A stretch of DNA of 64,000 bases from Microbacterium sp. VKM Ac-2923 (GTDB lineage: Bacteria; Actinomycetota; Actinomycetes; Actinomycetales; Microbacteriaceae). The stretch spans positions 62,001 through 126,000 of the forward strand of contig NZ_JALGRP010000002.1 of assembly GCF_022815605.1 (NCBI RefSeq), given 5' to 3'. The notes beneath the pieces were generated by a model. It ran no database searches. It was not told the origin of the DNA and saw nothing but the letters and a program-made list of their open reading frames with translations. The translations under genes were made by a program, and so were the position numbers. Shown piece after piece: positions 9,951-17,552 of this stretch; the first letter of the stretch is position 1, and each line of letters starts with the position of its first letter.

Positions 9951-10066
9951 CTCGTCACGATACCACCGGGTCGGTCGGCGCCTCCCCCGTAACACGAGGC
10001 CGCATTCTTGGGCGATCGAGACGCCCGCGTGCGAGCCTGGGCCGACCCGAAGAAAGGAGCATGCCC

Positions 10067-11377
10067 ATGACCGCAGACGCCGTCACCGGATTCTCGACGC
10101 GACAGGTGCACGCCGGCTCCGCCACCGCGCCCGCCACCCCGCGGGCGACGCCGATCTACCTGACCGCCGGATTCACGTTCGGCGACCTCGACGAATCCGC
10201 GGCGCACTTCGGCACGGGCTCGGGGTTCGGCTACACCCGCACCGGCAACCCCACGGTGCAGGCCGTGGAAGAGCGCCTCGCTTCGCTTGAGGGCGGCGAT
10301 CAGGCCGTCCTCGTCTCCAGCGGGCAGGCCGCGGTGACCGTCGCCCTGCTGGCCCTCGCCGGCGCGGGCGACCACGTCGTGGTGTCGGAGCACATCTACG
10401 AGGGCACGCGCGGACTGCTCCTCGACAACCTCGCGCGGCTCGGCATCGAGACGACCTTCATCGACACGTCCGACCTCGACGCGTGGCGGGATGCCATCAC
10501 TCCCCGCACGCGGGCGTTCTTCGCCGAGACATTGTCCAACGCGCGCAACGACGTGCTCGACGTGGCGGCCGTCTCGGCGATCGGCCGCGAGCACGGCATC
10601 CCTCTCGTGGTCGACAGCACCTTCACCACTCCGTACCTCCTGCGTCCGATCGAGCACGGCGCGGCCGTCGTCGTGCACTCCGCGAGCAAATTCCTCGCGG
10701 GCCAGGGTGCGGTGCTCGGCGGCGTCATCGTCGACGACGGCCGGTTCGACGCGGCGGCATCCGGACACCGCTTCCCCCACCTCGTGCAGACCGACCGCCT
10801 GGGAGGCGCGAGCTACGCCGAGAAGCACGGCGCGCGCGCCCGTGGTGCCTACATCCGCGAGAGCGTCGCCCCGCGCTTCGGTCCCGCCCCCTCGCCGCTG
10901 AACGCCTTCCTCATCGGCCAGGGCATCGAGACCCTGAGCCTGCGGGTGGAGCGCCAGTCGCAGAATGCGCTGACCATCGCCCGGTGGTTGCAGGAGCGCC
11001 CCGAGGTCGAGCGCGTCGACTACGTCGGACTGGAGTCCCACCCGCACCACGACCTCGGGCGGCGCTACCTCACGCGCGGCACCGGCTCGGTGTTCACCGT
11101 GACGCTGCGCGGCGGGCTCGAGGCCGCCCGACATGTCGTGCAGTCGGTGAAGCTGATCACGCACATGACGCACCTCGGGGACGTGCGTTCGCTCGTGCTG
11201 CACCCGCAGAGCACGTCGCACGCGGCCCGCACCGTCGAGGAGCGCGAGCACGCGGGCGTCTTCCCCGGCACGATCCGGCTGTCGATCGGCATCGAGGACA
11301 TCGGCGACATCCTCGCGGACCTCGATCAGGCGCTCGTCGGGGTGCCCGCCCTCGAACGCGAAACCGTCGTGCTGTGA
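10067..11377 (+). CDS. O-acetylhomoserine/O-acetylserine sulfhydrylase family enzyme
   Basis: PLP enzyme of the Cys/Met metabolism family; the MetY group makes homocysteine from O-acetylhomoserine and sulfide. In the 436-residue protein YTRTGNPT is at 56-63, the cofactor aspartate is in VVDSTFTTPYLLRP (D183), and the PLP lysine is K208 in SASKFLAGQG. Two ATGs are possible (10061, 10067); 10067 is chosen because AAAGGAG is seven bases upstream of it but only one base from the first. It overlaps the next gene by GTGA. Cystathionine gamma-synthase is the main alternative; the length favours MetY. Confidence 0.85.
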   Translation: MTADAVTGFSTRQVHAGSATAPATPRATPIYLTAGFTFGDLDESAAHFGTGSGFGYTRTGNPTVQAVEERLASLEGGDQAVLVSSGQAAVTVALLALAGAGDHVVVSEHIYEGTRGLLLDNLARLGIETTFIDTSDLDAWRDAITPRTRAFFAETLSNARNDVLDVAAVSAIGREHGIPLVVDSTFTTPYLLRPIEHGAAVVVHSASKFLAGQGAVLGGVIVDDGRFDAAASGHRFPHLVQTDRLGGASYAEKHGARARGAYIRESVAPRFGPAPSPLNAFLIGQGIETLSLRVERQSQNALTIARWLQERPEVERVDYVGLESHPHHDLGRRYLTRGTGSVFTVTLRGGLEAARHVVQSVKLITHMTHLGDVRSLVLHPQSTSHAARTVEEREHAGVFPGTIRLSIGIEDIGDILADLDQALVGVPALERETVVL

Positions 11378-12687
11378 GCCACCTGCAGCACTTCGGGTGG
11401 TTCCTCGCCCGCGGCTTCGGCCCGCACGGCTGGGGGCAGCCCTCGCTGCGGTGGAACCATCGCTGGACCGAACCCGGCCTCTACCAGGACTCGGCCCGGA
11501 CGCTCGAGCAGGCCGGCTTCGACCTGCTCATCATCGAGGACGCCCCGTCACTCGGCAGCGCCGAGACCATCGACCTGCGCGTGCGCCACGCGTTCGGCGG
11601 TCCCAAGCACGATCCGCTGCTGCTCGCGCCCTACCTCTTCGCCGCGACGCGGAACCTGGGCATCGTGCCGACGGTGAACCCCGCCGCGTACCTGCCCTAC
11701 ACGGCGGCCCGGCAGTTCGCGACCCTGCAGCACCTGAGCGGTCACCGCCTGGGGCTCAACGTCGTCACCGACACGGGCAGCGCGCGTCACTTCTCCACCG
11801 CGCCGCAGCTCGGGCACGACGCGGCGTACGACCGCGCCGAGGAGTGGCTGAGCGGCATCCGGGACCTTTGGCGCAGCTGGGGCGAGGGTGCGCTCGTCGT
11901 CGACGAGGAGTCGGGCGTGTACGCCGACGGGACGAAACTGGATGCCACGCGCCACCGCGGCGAGTACTTCGGCTTCGATGGGCCGCTGAACGCCGTGCCG
12001 TTCACCGACGGGGACCCGGCGATCGTCTCCCCCGGCGGGTCGGGCCGCGGGCTGGCGTTCGCCGGGCACAACTCCGACGTGCAGCTGGCGCTGGCCCCGC
12101 TCGACGAGCAGAGCATCCGCGGCTATCGGGGGCGCATCCACGCCGCCGCGGAGGCCGCGGGACGACGTCCCGGTGACATCAAGATCCTCTTCGCCATCCA
12201 GCCCGTGCTCGTGTCGTCGCCGGAGGAAGCCGACCGGCTGGTCGCGGCATCCTCGGATCCCTCCGAAGACGCCCTCATCACGATCGCCCGCAAGCAGTCG
12301 AGCGACCTCGAGACCGACCTGACCGGCCTCGACCTCGACAAGCCGCTCGACGGATCGATCTTCGGGGAGCATGTCTCGGAGGGCAGCATCAAACGGCTCG
12401 TCGGGAAGCATGATGCCGACGCACCGCTGCGCACGGTGCTCGCCGCGCACGCGCGTCTCGGGCGCCTGAACGACGGCACCGGTTTCGTCGGCACCGCCGA
12501 CGAGTTCGCGGACCGCATCGAAGAGCTCGGCACGTGGGGTAACGACGGTGTCCTGCTGTGGGGCGACCTGCACCCGGTCACCGTTCACCGCGTGCTCGAC
12601 GACCTGGTGCCGATCCTGCGCCGGCGCGGGATCCTCCGCGAGGAGTACGTCGACGGCGGCCTGCAGGCGAATCTGCGCGCGTTCTAG
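11374..12687 (+). CDS. NtaA/SnaA/DszA-type FMN-dependent monooxygenase
   Basis: A 437-residue bacterial-luciferase-like monooxygenase that would need reduced FMN from a separate reductase. The N-terminal HFGWFLARGFGPHGWGQP, DLLIIEDAPSLG and the segment TVNPAAYLPYTAARQFATLQHLSGHRLGLNVVTD are typical of the DszA/NtaA branch. Start GTG 11374 overlaps the sulfhydrylase stop, implying translational coupling. Members of this branch attack organosulfur compounds, aminopolycarboxylates and others. Coupling to a sulfide-assimilating enzyme suggests release of sulfur from an organic source; the substrate is not readable from sequence. Confidence 0.85.
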   Translation: MSHLQHFGWFLARGFGPHGWGQPSLRWNHRWTEPGLYQDSARTLEQAGFDLLIIEDAPSLGSAETIDLRVRHAFGGPKHDPLLLAPYLFAATRNLGIVPTVNPAAYLPYTAARQFATLQHLSGHRLGLNVVTDTGSARHFSTAPQLGHDAAYDRAEEWLSGIRDLWRSWGEGALVVDEESGVYADGTKLDATRHRGEYFGFDGPLNAVPFTDGDPAIVSPGGSGRGLAFAGHNSDVQLALAPLDEQSIRGYRGRIHAAAEAAGRRPGDIKILFAIQPVLVSSPEEADRLVAASSDPSEDALITIARKQSSDLETDLTGLDLDKPLDGSIFGEHVSEGSIKRLVGKHDADAPLRTVLAAHARLGRLNDGTGFVGTADEFADRIEELGTWGNDGVLLWGDLHPVTVHRVLDDLVPILRRRGILREEYVDGGLQANLRAF

Positions 12688-12771
12688 ATCTCGGCTGCCG
12701 GGATCCCGGCGACGCAGACGGGTCGGTGCGTCTCTCCGACGGGTGTGGGAAACGCCGCCGGCGCTCGCGCC

Positions 12772-12884
12772 GGTGGCTGAGCCCGTCGAAGCCGCCGGAA
12801 CCAGCGGCCCCCGGCCACAGGTGGCTGAGCCTATCGAAGCCACCGGAATCGCGGGCCCCGGACCCTTCGACGGGCTGAGGGTCC
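12772..12884. repeat. Three copies of a 25-27-base palindromic repeat
   Basis: Copies lie at 12772-12798, 12820-12846 and, in reverse orientation, 12860-12884. Each has complementary arms around a core GAGCC(T/C)(G/A)TCGA: arms GGTGGCT/AGCC(G/A)CC in the first two and GGACCCT/AGGGTCC in the third. The same core recurs at 47218-47343. They fill the gap between the convergent monooxygenase and terC genes and may act as transcription ends or be a REP-like family. Confidence 0.75.
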
Positions 12885-12927
12885 TCTCGCTCCTGGGCCG
12901 CGGGTCCCCTCGCTCTGGGGCCGCGGG

Positions 12928-13992
12928 TCAGTCCCGCTCGGGGTGCTCGACCGTCGCGGGGGTGCCCTTCTCGTCGGCGACCTGCGCCGCGGCATCCTGA
13001 GGTCCGGCGGCGGCGGGCTCGCGGCGGGCGGCGATCAGGCTCGCGACGGTGGCGACCGCCATCGACAGGACGATCACGGCCAGCGACACCCACGTCGAGA
13101 TCTCGGGCGCCCACTCGATGGGCTCGCCGCCGTTGAGGAACGGCAGTTCGTTGACGTGCATCGCGTGCAGGATCAGCTTCACGCCGATGAAGGCGAGGAT
13201 GAACGCGATGCCGTAGTGCAGGTACTTGAGGCGGTCGAGCAGGTCGCCGAGCAGGAAGTAGAGCTGACGCAGACCCATCAGGGCGAACAGGTTCGCGGTG
13301 AACACGATGAACGGGCTCTGCGTGATGCCGAAGATGGCGGGGATCGAGTCGATCGCGAACAGCAGGTCGGTCACGCCGATGGCGACGAAGACGATGATCA
13401 TCGGCGTGAACAGCTTCTTGCCGTCGACGCGCGTGATGACCTTCTTGCCGTCGTACGAGTCGCTCATCGGCAGGACGCGACGCAGCGTCCGCACGATGAG
13501 GTTCTCTTTCTGCGTGTCGTCGTCGTGGTCGCCGCCGGGGAACGCCTGACGGATCGCGGTGTAGATGAGGAACAGGCCGAACAGGTAGAAGATCGGGCTG
13601 AAGTTCTCGATGATCGTCGCGCCGACCAGGATGAACGCCCCGCGCAGCACGAGCGCGATGATGATGCCCACCATCAGCACCTCCTGCTGATAGCGACGGG
13701 GGACGGCGAACTGGCCCATGATCAGCACGAAGACGAACAGGTTGTCGATCGAGAGGCTGTACTCCGTCAGCCAGCCCGCGACGAATTGCCCCGCGACCTC
13801 TCCCCCGGTGACGACCCACAGGATGCCGGCGAAGATGAGCGCGAGCGTGACGTAGAACACGACCCAGAGGGTGGATTCCTTCGGCGAGGGGATGTGGGGG
13901 CGCTTCAGGATGATCAGCAGGTCGGCGACCAGGATCAGCACGAGCACCACGAGGGTGACCGTCTGGAAGAGCGGGTCGAGCTGCAGCTCCAT
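12928..13992 (-). CDS. TerC family integral membrane protein
   Basis: A 354-residue polytopic protein of the TerC/Alx family, linked in other bacteria to Mn export or tellurite tolerance. It has about eight or nine membrane segments and the family signatures EYSLSIDNLFVFVLIM (about 78-93) and FAIDSIPAIFGITQSPFIVF, whose acidic residues are thought to bind metal. The Ala/Glu-rich C-terminal tail (from about 320) is cytosolic. ATG 13992. I looked for a yybP-ykoY Mn riboswitch upstream and did not recognise one. It is divergent from the sigma factor gene. Confidence 0.9.
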   Translation of the reverse strand: MELQLDPLFQTVTLVVLVLILVADLLIILKRPHIPSPKESTLWVVFYVTLALIFAGILWVVTGGEVAGQFVAGWLTEYSLSIDNLFVFVLIMGQFAVPRRYQQEVLMVGIIIALVLRGAFILVGATIIENFSPIFYLFGLFLIYTAIRQAFPGGDHDDDTQKENLIVRTLRRVLPMSDSYDGKKVITRVDGKKLFTPMIIVFVAIGVTDLLFAIDSIPAIFGITQSPFIVFTANLFALMGLRQLYFLLGDLLDRLKYLHYGIAFILAFIGVKLILHAMHVNELPFLNGGEPIEWAPEISTWVSLAVIVLSMAVATVASLIAARREPAAAGPQDAAAQVADEKGTPATVEHPERD

Positions 13993-14205
13993 CGCGGGGC
14001 CTTTCGTCGGGGGAAACGCTCGAGTTTATCCGTCCGCTGCGACCGCCCGAGGGTTATGTAAGTTCTTCGCCCGGCACGGATGCGCGACGCACGCTCGTCG
14101 CCACTGCGCATGCCGCAGCGGATCGCCGTGAGACGATCCGCCGCCGCGAGACACCTCTCAGTGAGAGAGTGCTCACGAAGCCCGCCGAGCGGGGGAACGG
14201 ATGCC

Positions 14206-14760
14206 ATGACCGACGACGAGATCGACGACAGGGCGCTGGTCGCGCGTGCGGCCGGCGGCTCGGAACAGGCGTTCCGCGAGCTGTATCGCGCGTACGTCCG
14301 GCCCGTGTATTGGGTGGCTTTCGGGCTCGTCGGCGACGCCGCGGACGCGGAGGACGTCGCCCAGGAGACCTTCGTCGTCGCGTGGCGGAAGATCCCCTCG
14401 CTGCGGCTGGAGGGCGCGTCCCTCCTGCCGTGGCTCGCGACCGTGTGCCGTCTGCAGGCGCAGAATCGACTGCGCGCCCGACGCCGCCACAGCGCGCACG
14501 CCGAACTCGACGAACGGATCCCCGCCGTCGTCGACGTGGAGGCGCAGGTCGTGCAGGCGCAGACCGTGGCGGCCATCCTCGCCGCCGTCGAGCGATTGAG
14601 CGACCTGGACCGCGAGATCTTCCGCCTGTGCGCCGCCGAGGGCTACGGCTACGAAGCCGCGGCCGCGGCCCTCGGAGTGTCGCACGGCGCGGTGCGCAAC
14701 CGCCTCTCCCGCATCCGTTCCCGGGTGCGTGCCAGCGCGATGGAGACGGAGACGCCATGA
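14206..14760 (+). CDS. ECF-type RNA polymerase sigma factor
   Basis: A 184-residue sigma-70 family factor with only regions 2 and 4. Region 2 is at about 15-75 (AFRELYRAYVRPVYW to EDVAQETFVVAWRK), and the region 4 helix-turn-helix is at about 130-178 (LSDLDREIFRLCAAEGYGYEAAAAALGVSHGAVRNRL). A longer frame to 14080 exists, but ATG 14206 puts the family start at the right place. Its stop overlaps the ATG of the membrane protein gene that follows, which is likely its partner or regulator. Confidence 0.9.
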   Translation: MTDDEIDDRALVARAAGGSEQAFRELYRAYVRPVYWVAFGLVGDAADAEDVAQETFVVAWRKIPSLRLEGASLLPWLATVCRLQAQNRLRARRRHSAHAELDERIPAVVDVEAQVVQAQTVAAILAAVERLSDLDREIFRLCAAEGYGYEAAAAALGVSHGAVRNRLSRIRSRVRASAMETETP

Positions 14761-15803
14761 CCACCCCCACACTGCCCTCACTGTCCGCCGAGCGAGTGGA
14801 TGCCATCGAATCGGCCGTCTTCGGTCGCATCGCCGACGAGCGGCACCGCGTGCGCCGTCGTCGACGCACCGTCTGGACGGGCGTCGGCGCCGCCGCCGCG
14901 GTGGTCGTGATCGCGGCCGTGGTCGGTCCGTCGTTGACGTCGACGCAGTCGACCGGCGGGTCGACCGTGGTCGGCGCGAGCGGGGCGGAGAGCGCGCCGG
15001 ACTTCTCGGGGCAGTTCGACCAGGGCAGCATCGAGGTCGTTCCCGAACAGGATGCCGCCGGATCGAGCTCCCTCCCCGAACAGTCCGCCGCGAGGGATGC
15101 CGGGACGCGCGACATCGTCGCCACCGGCTCCAGCACGGTCGAGGTCGATGACGTCCGCGCCGCACTCGACGAGGTCACCGCCGCTGCGACCGCGGCCGGC
15201 GGGTACATCGAGTCGTCGCAGCTCGGCGGCGGGATGACCGGGATCCCCCTCGAGGGGTCGGCGACGACCCCCACGGCATCCTCGGGATGGATCACCGTCC
15301 GAGTGCCCGCCGAGGCGCTGACGCAGGTCATGGACGGCCTCCGCGACGTCGGCGATGTCACGGCGACGAGCGTGAACCGCTCCGACGTCACCGAGCAGAC
15401 GGTGGACCTGCGCGCGCGGGTCGCCGCCGGCGAGGCATCCGTCGCGCGTTTGACCGAGCTGATGGCGCAGGCCGCATCCGTGTCCGACCTCATCACCGCG
15501 GAATCGGCGCTGGCCGAGCGTCAGGCGCAGCTCGACAGCGACCGGCAGGTTCTGCAATCGGTCGAGTCCCAGGTGGCGATGTCGACGCTGAGCGTGCAAC
15601 TGACCGAGCGCGCGGCATCCGTGACCGCGGATCCCGCGGGCTTCGGCGACGGGCTCGTCGCGGGCTGGAACGGTCTGGTGGCGACGCTGAACGGGGTCGT
15701 GATCGGCGTCGGGTTCCTGCTGCCGTGGATCGTCATCGCGGGCGTGGCCGCGGCGATCGTGTGGGGCGTCCGTCGACTCGTGCGGCGGCGCCGCGAGGGC
15801 TGA
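14757..15803 (+). CDS. DUF4349 domain membrane protein, probable partner of the sigma factor
   Basis: A 348-residue membrane protein starting in an ATGA overlap with the sigma factor gene. Residues 1-40 are cytosolic and Arg-rich; a membrane segment (about 42-62) leads to an extracellular DUF4349 region (about 120-310) with a probable coiled coil (VSDLITAESALAERQAQLDSD). A second membrane segment (about 312-338) ends in an Arg-rich tail. The arrangement resembles a sigma/anti-sigma pair, but no zinc-binding anti-sigma motif is seen in the N-terminal part, so the anti-sigma role is inference from context. Confidence 0.8.
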   Translation: MTTPTLPSLSAERVDAIESAVFGRIADERHRVRRRRRTVWTGVGAAAAVVVIAAVVGPSLTSTQSTGGSTVVGASGAESAPDFSGQFDQGSIEVVPEQDAAGSSSLPEQSAARDAGTRDIVATGSSTVEVDDVRAALDEVTAAATAAGGYIESSQLGGGMTGIPLEGSATTPTASSGWITVRVPAEALTQVMDGLRDVGDVTATSVNRSDVTEQTVDLRARVAAGEASVARLTELMAQAASVSDLITAESALAERQAQLDSDRQVLQSVESQVAMSTLSVQLTERAASVTADPAGFGDGLVAGWNGLVATLNGVVIGVGFLLPWIVIAGVAAAIVWGVRRLVRRRREG

Positions 15804-15942
15804 CGCCGACGGCGGATGTGCGCGGCGGATTCGGATGCCGAGGGCTCGGGGATCGGGATCCGGATCCGTTGCGCCCATCCGCCGTCGGTGACGCCCCCGG
15901 GCGCTCCTGCGGCGCCTCGTCCAGCTACGGCACCCGTACGAC

Positions 15943-15977
15943 AAAAAGGCCCCGACCATTCGGTCGGAGCCTTTTTC
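15943..15977 (+). terminator. Bidirectional-looking intrinsic terminator
   Basis: AAAAAGGC and GCCTTTTT arms enclose an inner CGACC/GGTCG stem with an ATTC loop. It follows the DUF4349 gene on the plus strand and would also end minus-strand transcripts. Confidence 0.8.
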
Positions 15978-15980
15978 TTG

Positions 15981-16001
15981 TTGGTGACCCCAGCAGGATT
16001 C
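15981..16001 (-). repeat. Partial duplicate of the tRNA-Glu 3' end
   Basis: Twenty of 21 bases match the 3' end of the intact tRNA-Glu gene (T-arm side, acceptor and encoded CCA) at 16146-16166, and a similar GACC/GGTC-core terminator lies beside both. The rest of the tRNA (through about 16060) is not recognisable, and the T stem is broken. It is either a decayed tandem tRNA copy or an integration scar. Confidence 0.6.
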
Positions 16002-16102
16002 TCCCTTCGCCCCCTCCACACACCGCTTCGCGGTGCGCGGAGCCTCCGGGCGAGGGGGCCCCACCCGCACATGCGGCTCGTCGTCCAGCCGCGTTCGCTA
16101 CA

Positions 16103-16144
16103 ACGAAAATGAGCCCCGACCTAACGGTCGAGGCTCATTTTCGT
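16103..16144 (-). terminator. Terminator of tRNA-Glu
   Basis: A 13-base perfect stem (ACGAAAATGAGCC with its complement) sits just after the encoded CCA of tRNA-Glu and ends in T-rich sequence on the minus strand. Confidence 0.8.
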
Positions 16145-16146
16145 GT

Positions 16147-16222
16147 TGGTGACCCCAGCGGGATTCGAACCCGCGTTACCGCCGTGAGAGGGCAGCGTAC
16201 TAGGCCGCTATACGATGGGGCC
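16147..16222 (-). tRNA. tRNA-Glu (CTC)
   Basis: Minus-strand cloverleaf starting GGCCCCA, with anticodon stem CTGCC/GGCGG and loop CTCTCAC, giving anticodon CTC. T loop GTTCGAAT is intact; acceptor GGCCCCA pairs TGGGGTC with one G-T wobble. Discriminator A is followed by an encoded CCA (16149-16147). Confidence 0.95.
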
Positions 16223-16409
16223 GCGTTGCAACCGTTCAAGTATGCACTACGAATGACACGCACGCAAAATCGGCTCGGAACCGCGGAAATCCCGGGCGTG
16301 TTCGCACAAGCTACCGCGAAGCGGCGGCGCACGGAAGAGGAACGAGAAGCTGTTCACTCTCAGCGCCAGCGCTTGCCGCGCTCCCCCGGCGAGGAGTTGA
16401 CTCGTCGAC

Positions 16410-17048
16410 ATGCGTCTCACGAAGCACGAACATGCCGCCCTTGTCGTCGTCGAGTCGGGCCAGTCTCTGGTCATCGATCCCGGCAGCTTCACCTCCCCGC
16501 TCGACGACCTCACCGGCCTGGTCGGCGTGGTCATCACGCACGAGCACCCCGACCACTGGACGCCCGAGCATCTCACTCGCCTGCAGAAGGCGCATCCGGG
16601 CGTTCCTTTCTACGGGCCCGAGGGCGTCGTGAACGCGGCCGCCGGGTTCGAGGTCACCGCGGTGCGCCCCGGCGACACCTTAGACCTCGGCCCGTTCCAC
16701 CTCGAGTTCTCCGGTGGGCAGCACGCGGTCATCCACGAGTCGATCCCCGTCGTCGACAACGTGGGCGTCCTGGTGAACGATGCGCTCTACTACCCCGGTG
16801 ACTCCTACACCGTCCCGAAGCACGCGAGGGTAAAGCTGCTCGCCGCTCCCGTCGGCGCTCCGTGGCTCAAGATCGGCGACGCGATCGACTACGTGCTCGC
16901 GGTCAAGCCCGAGCGGGTGTTCGCCACCCACGACATGACCCTCTCCGTGGCGGGGAAGCAGATGGGCGACGCGCGTCTGACCTGGGCCGTCGAGCAGAAC
17001 GCCGGCTCGTTCGTCGACCTGAAGCCCGGCGACTCCGTCGACGTCTGA
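16410..17048 (+). CDS. MBL-fold metallo-hydrolase
   Basis: A 212-residue UlaG/RomA-like metallo-beta-lactamase-fold hydrolase; substrate unknown. The metal-binding HEHPDH is at residues 44-49, with further likely ligands in YYPGDSY and FATHDMT. There is no signal peptide, so it is cytosolic. ATG 16410 begins the first strand, and GAGGAG lies about 14 bases upstream, rather far. It is a single-gene unit between tRNA-Glu and a strong hairpin shared with the convergent fru operon. Confidence 0.85.
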   Translation: MRLTKHEHAALVVVESGQSLVIDPGSFTSPLDDLTGLVGVVITHEHPDHWTPEHLTRLQKAHPGVPFYGPEGVVNAAAGFEVTAVRPGDTLDLGPFHLEFSGGQHAVIHESIPVVDNVGVLVNDALYYPGDSYTVPKHARVKLLAAPVGAPWLKIGDAIDYVLAVKPERVFATHDMTLSVAGKQMGDARLTWAVEQNAGSFVDLKPGDSVDV

Positions 17049-17196
17049 GCGGAGCGCTCGAGGCGTGATAAGCCGTTCGGGTCGTGATTTCGCCGCCCCG
17101 AGCAGCGGAATCTGCCCCGAACGGCGGAACCCGCCCCGAACCCCGGGACTACGCGCAGATCACCGTGAGCTGTCCGAGAAGCGCCGGTACACGCAC

Positions 17197-17241
17197 GAAC
17201 ACCGGATGCCACGAGCCCTGGGCCCGTGGCATCCGGTGTTC
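17197..17241. terminator. Strong bidirectional hairpin
   Basis: A 17-base perfect stem (17197-17213 with 17225-17241) and 11-base loop lie between the convergent MBL gene and ptsH. There is no long T run, but the position suits a two-way transcription end. Both arms contain the heptamer GGATGCC/GGCATCC. Confidence 0.75.
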
Positions 17242-17254
17242 TGTTGCGGAGTGC

Positions 17255-17524
17255 TTACTGCGCGTCGAGATCGGTCTCGAGGAGGGCGACGAGCTCGTCG
17301 AGCGCCTGCTCGGCACCCTCACCCTCGGCCTTCAGCGTCACGACGGTGCCGTGACCGGCGCCGAGGCCCATGAGCGACAGGATGCTGCCGGCGTTGAGGT
17401 CGGCACCGCCGTTCGCCGCGATCGTGACGGGGATCTTCTTCTCCTGCACGGCCTGCACGAAGAGCTTCGCGGGGCGGGCGTGCAGACCCGAGCTGCTCGC
17501 GATGGTGGCCTGACGTTCTGCCAT
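17255..17524 (-). CDS. ptsH: Phosphocarrier protein HPr
   Basis: Small cytosolic phosphocarrier that passes phosphate from enzyme I to PTS permeases. In the 89-residue protein the phosphorylated His15 lies in GLHARPA, and Ser47 in NAGSILSLMGLG matches the regulatory serine site of Gram-positive HPr. ATG 17524. It is the last gene of the fructose operon, 28 bases after fruA. Enzyme I is not in the window. Confidence 0.96.
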   Translation of the reverse strand: MAERQATIASSSGLHARPAKLFVQAVQEKKIPVTIAANGGADLNAGSILSLMGLGAGHGTVVTLKAEGEGAEQALDELVALLETDLDAQ

Positions 17525-17552
17525 GGTGAATCCTCTCGATTCGACGGGGGTC

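Noticed and set aside
9840..10066. Possible SAM riboswitch before the sulfhydrylase gene
   Set aside because: No SAM-binding core could be matched on the plus strand; the hairpins here fit the leuC leader on the other strand.
13993..14205. Possible Mn riboswitch (yybP-ykoY) upstream of terC
   Set aside because: The family's conserved loops were not recognised, and the 5' region is short.
15981..16222. A genomic island at tRNA-Glu
   Set aside because: The direct repeats are only about 165 bases apart and enclose no integrase or cargo gene.
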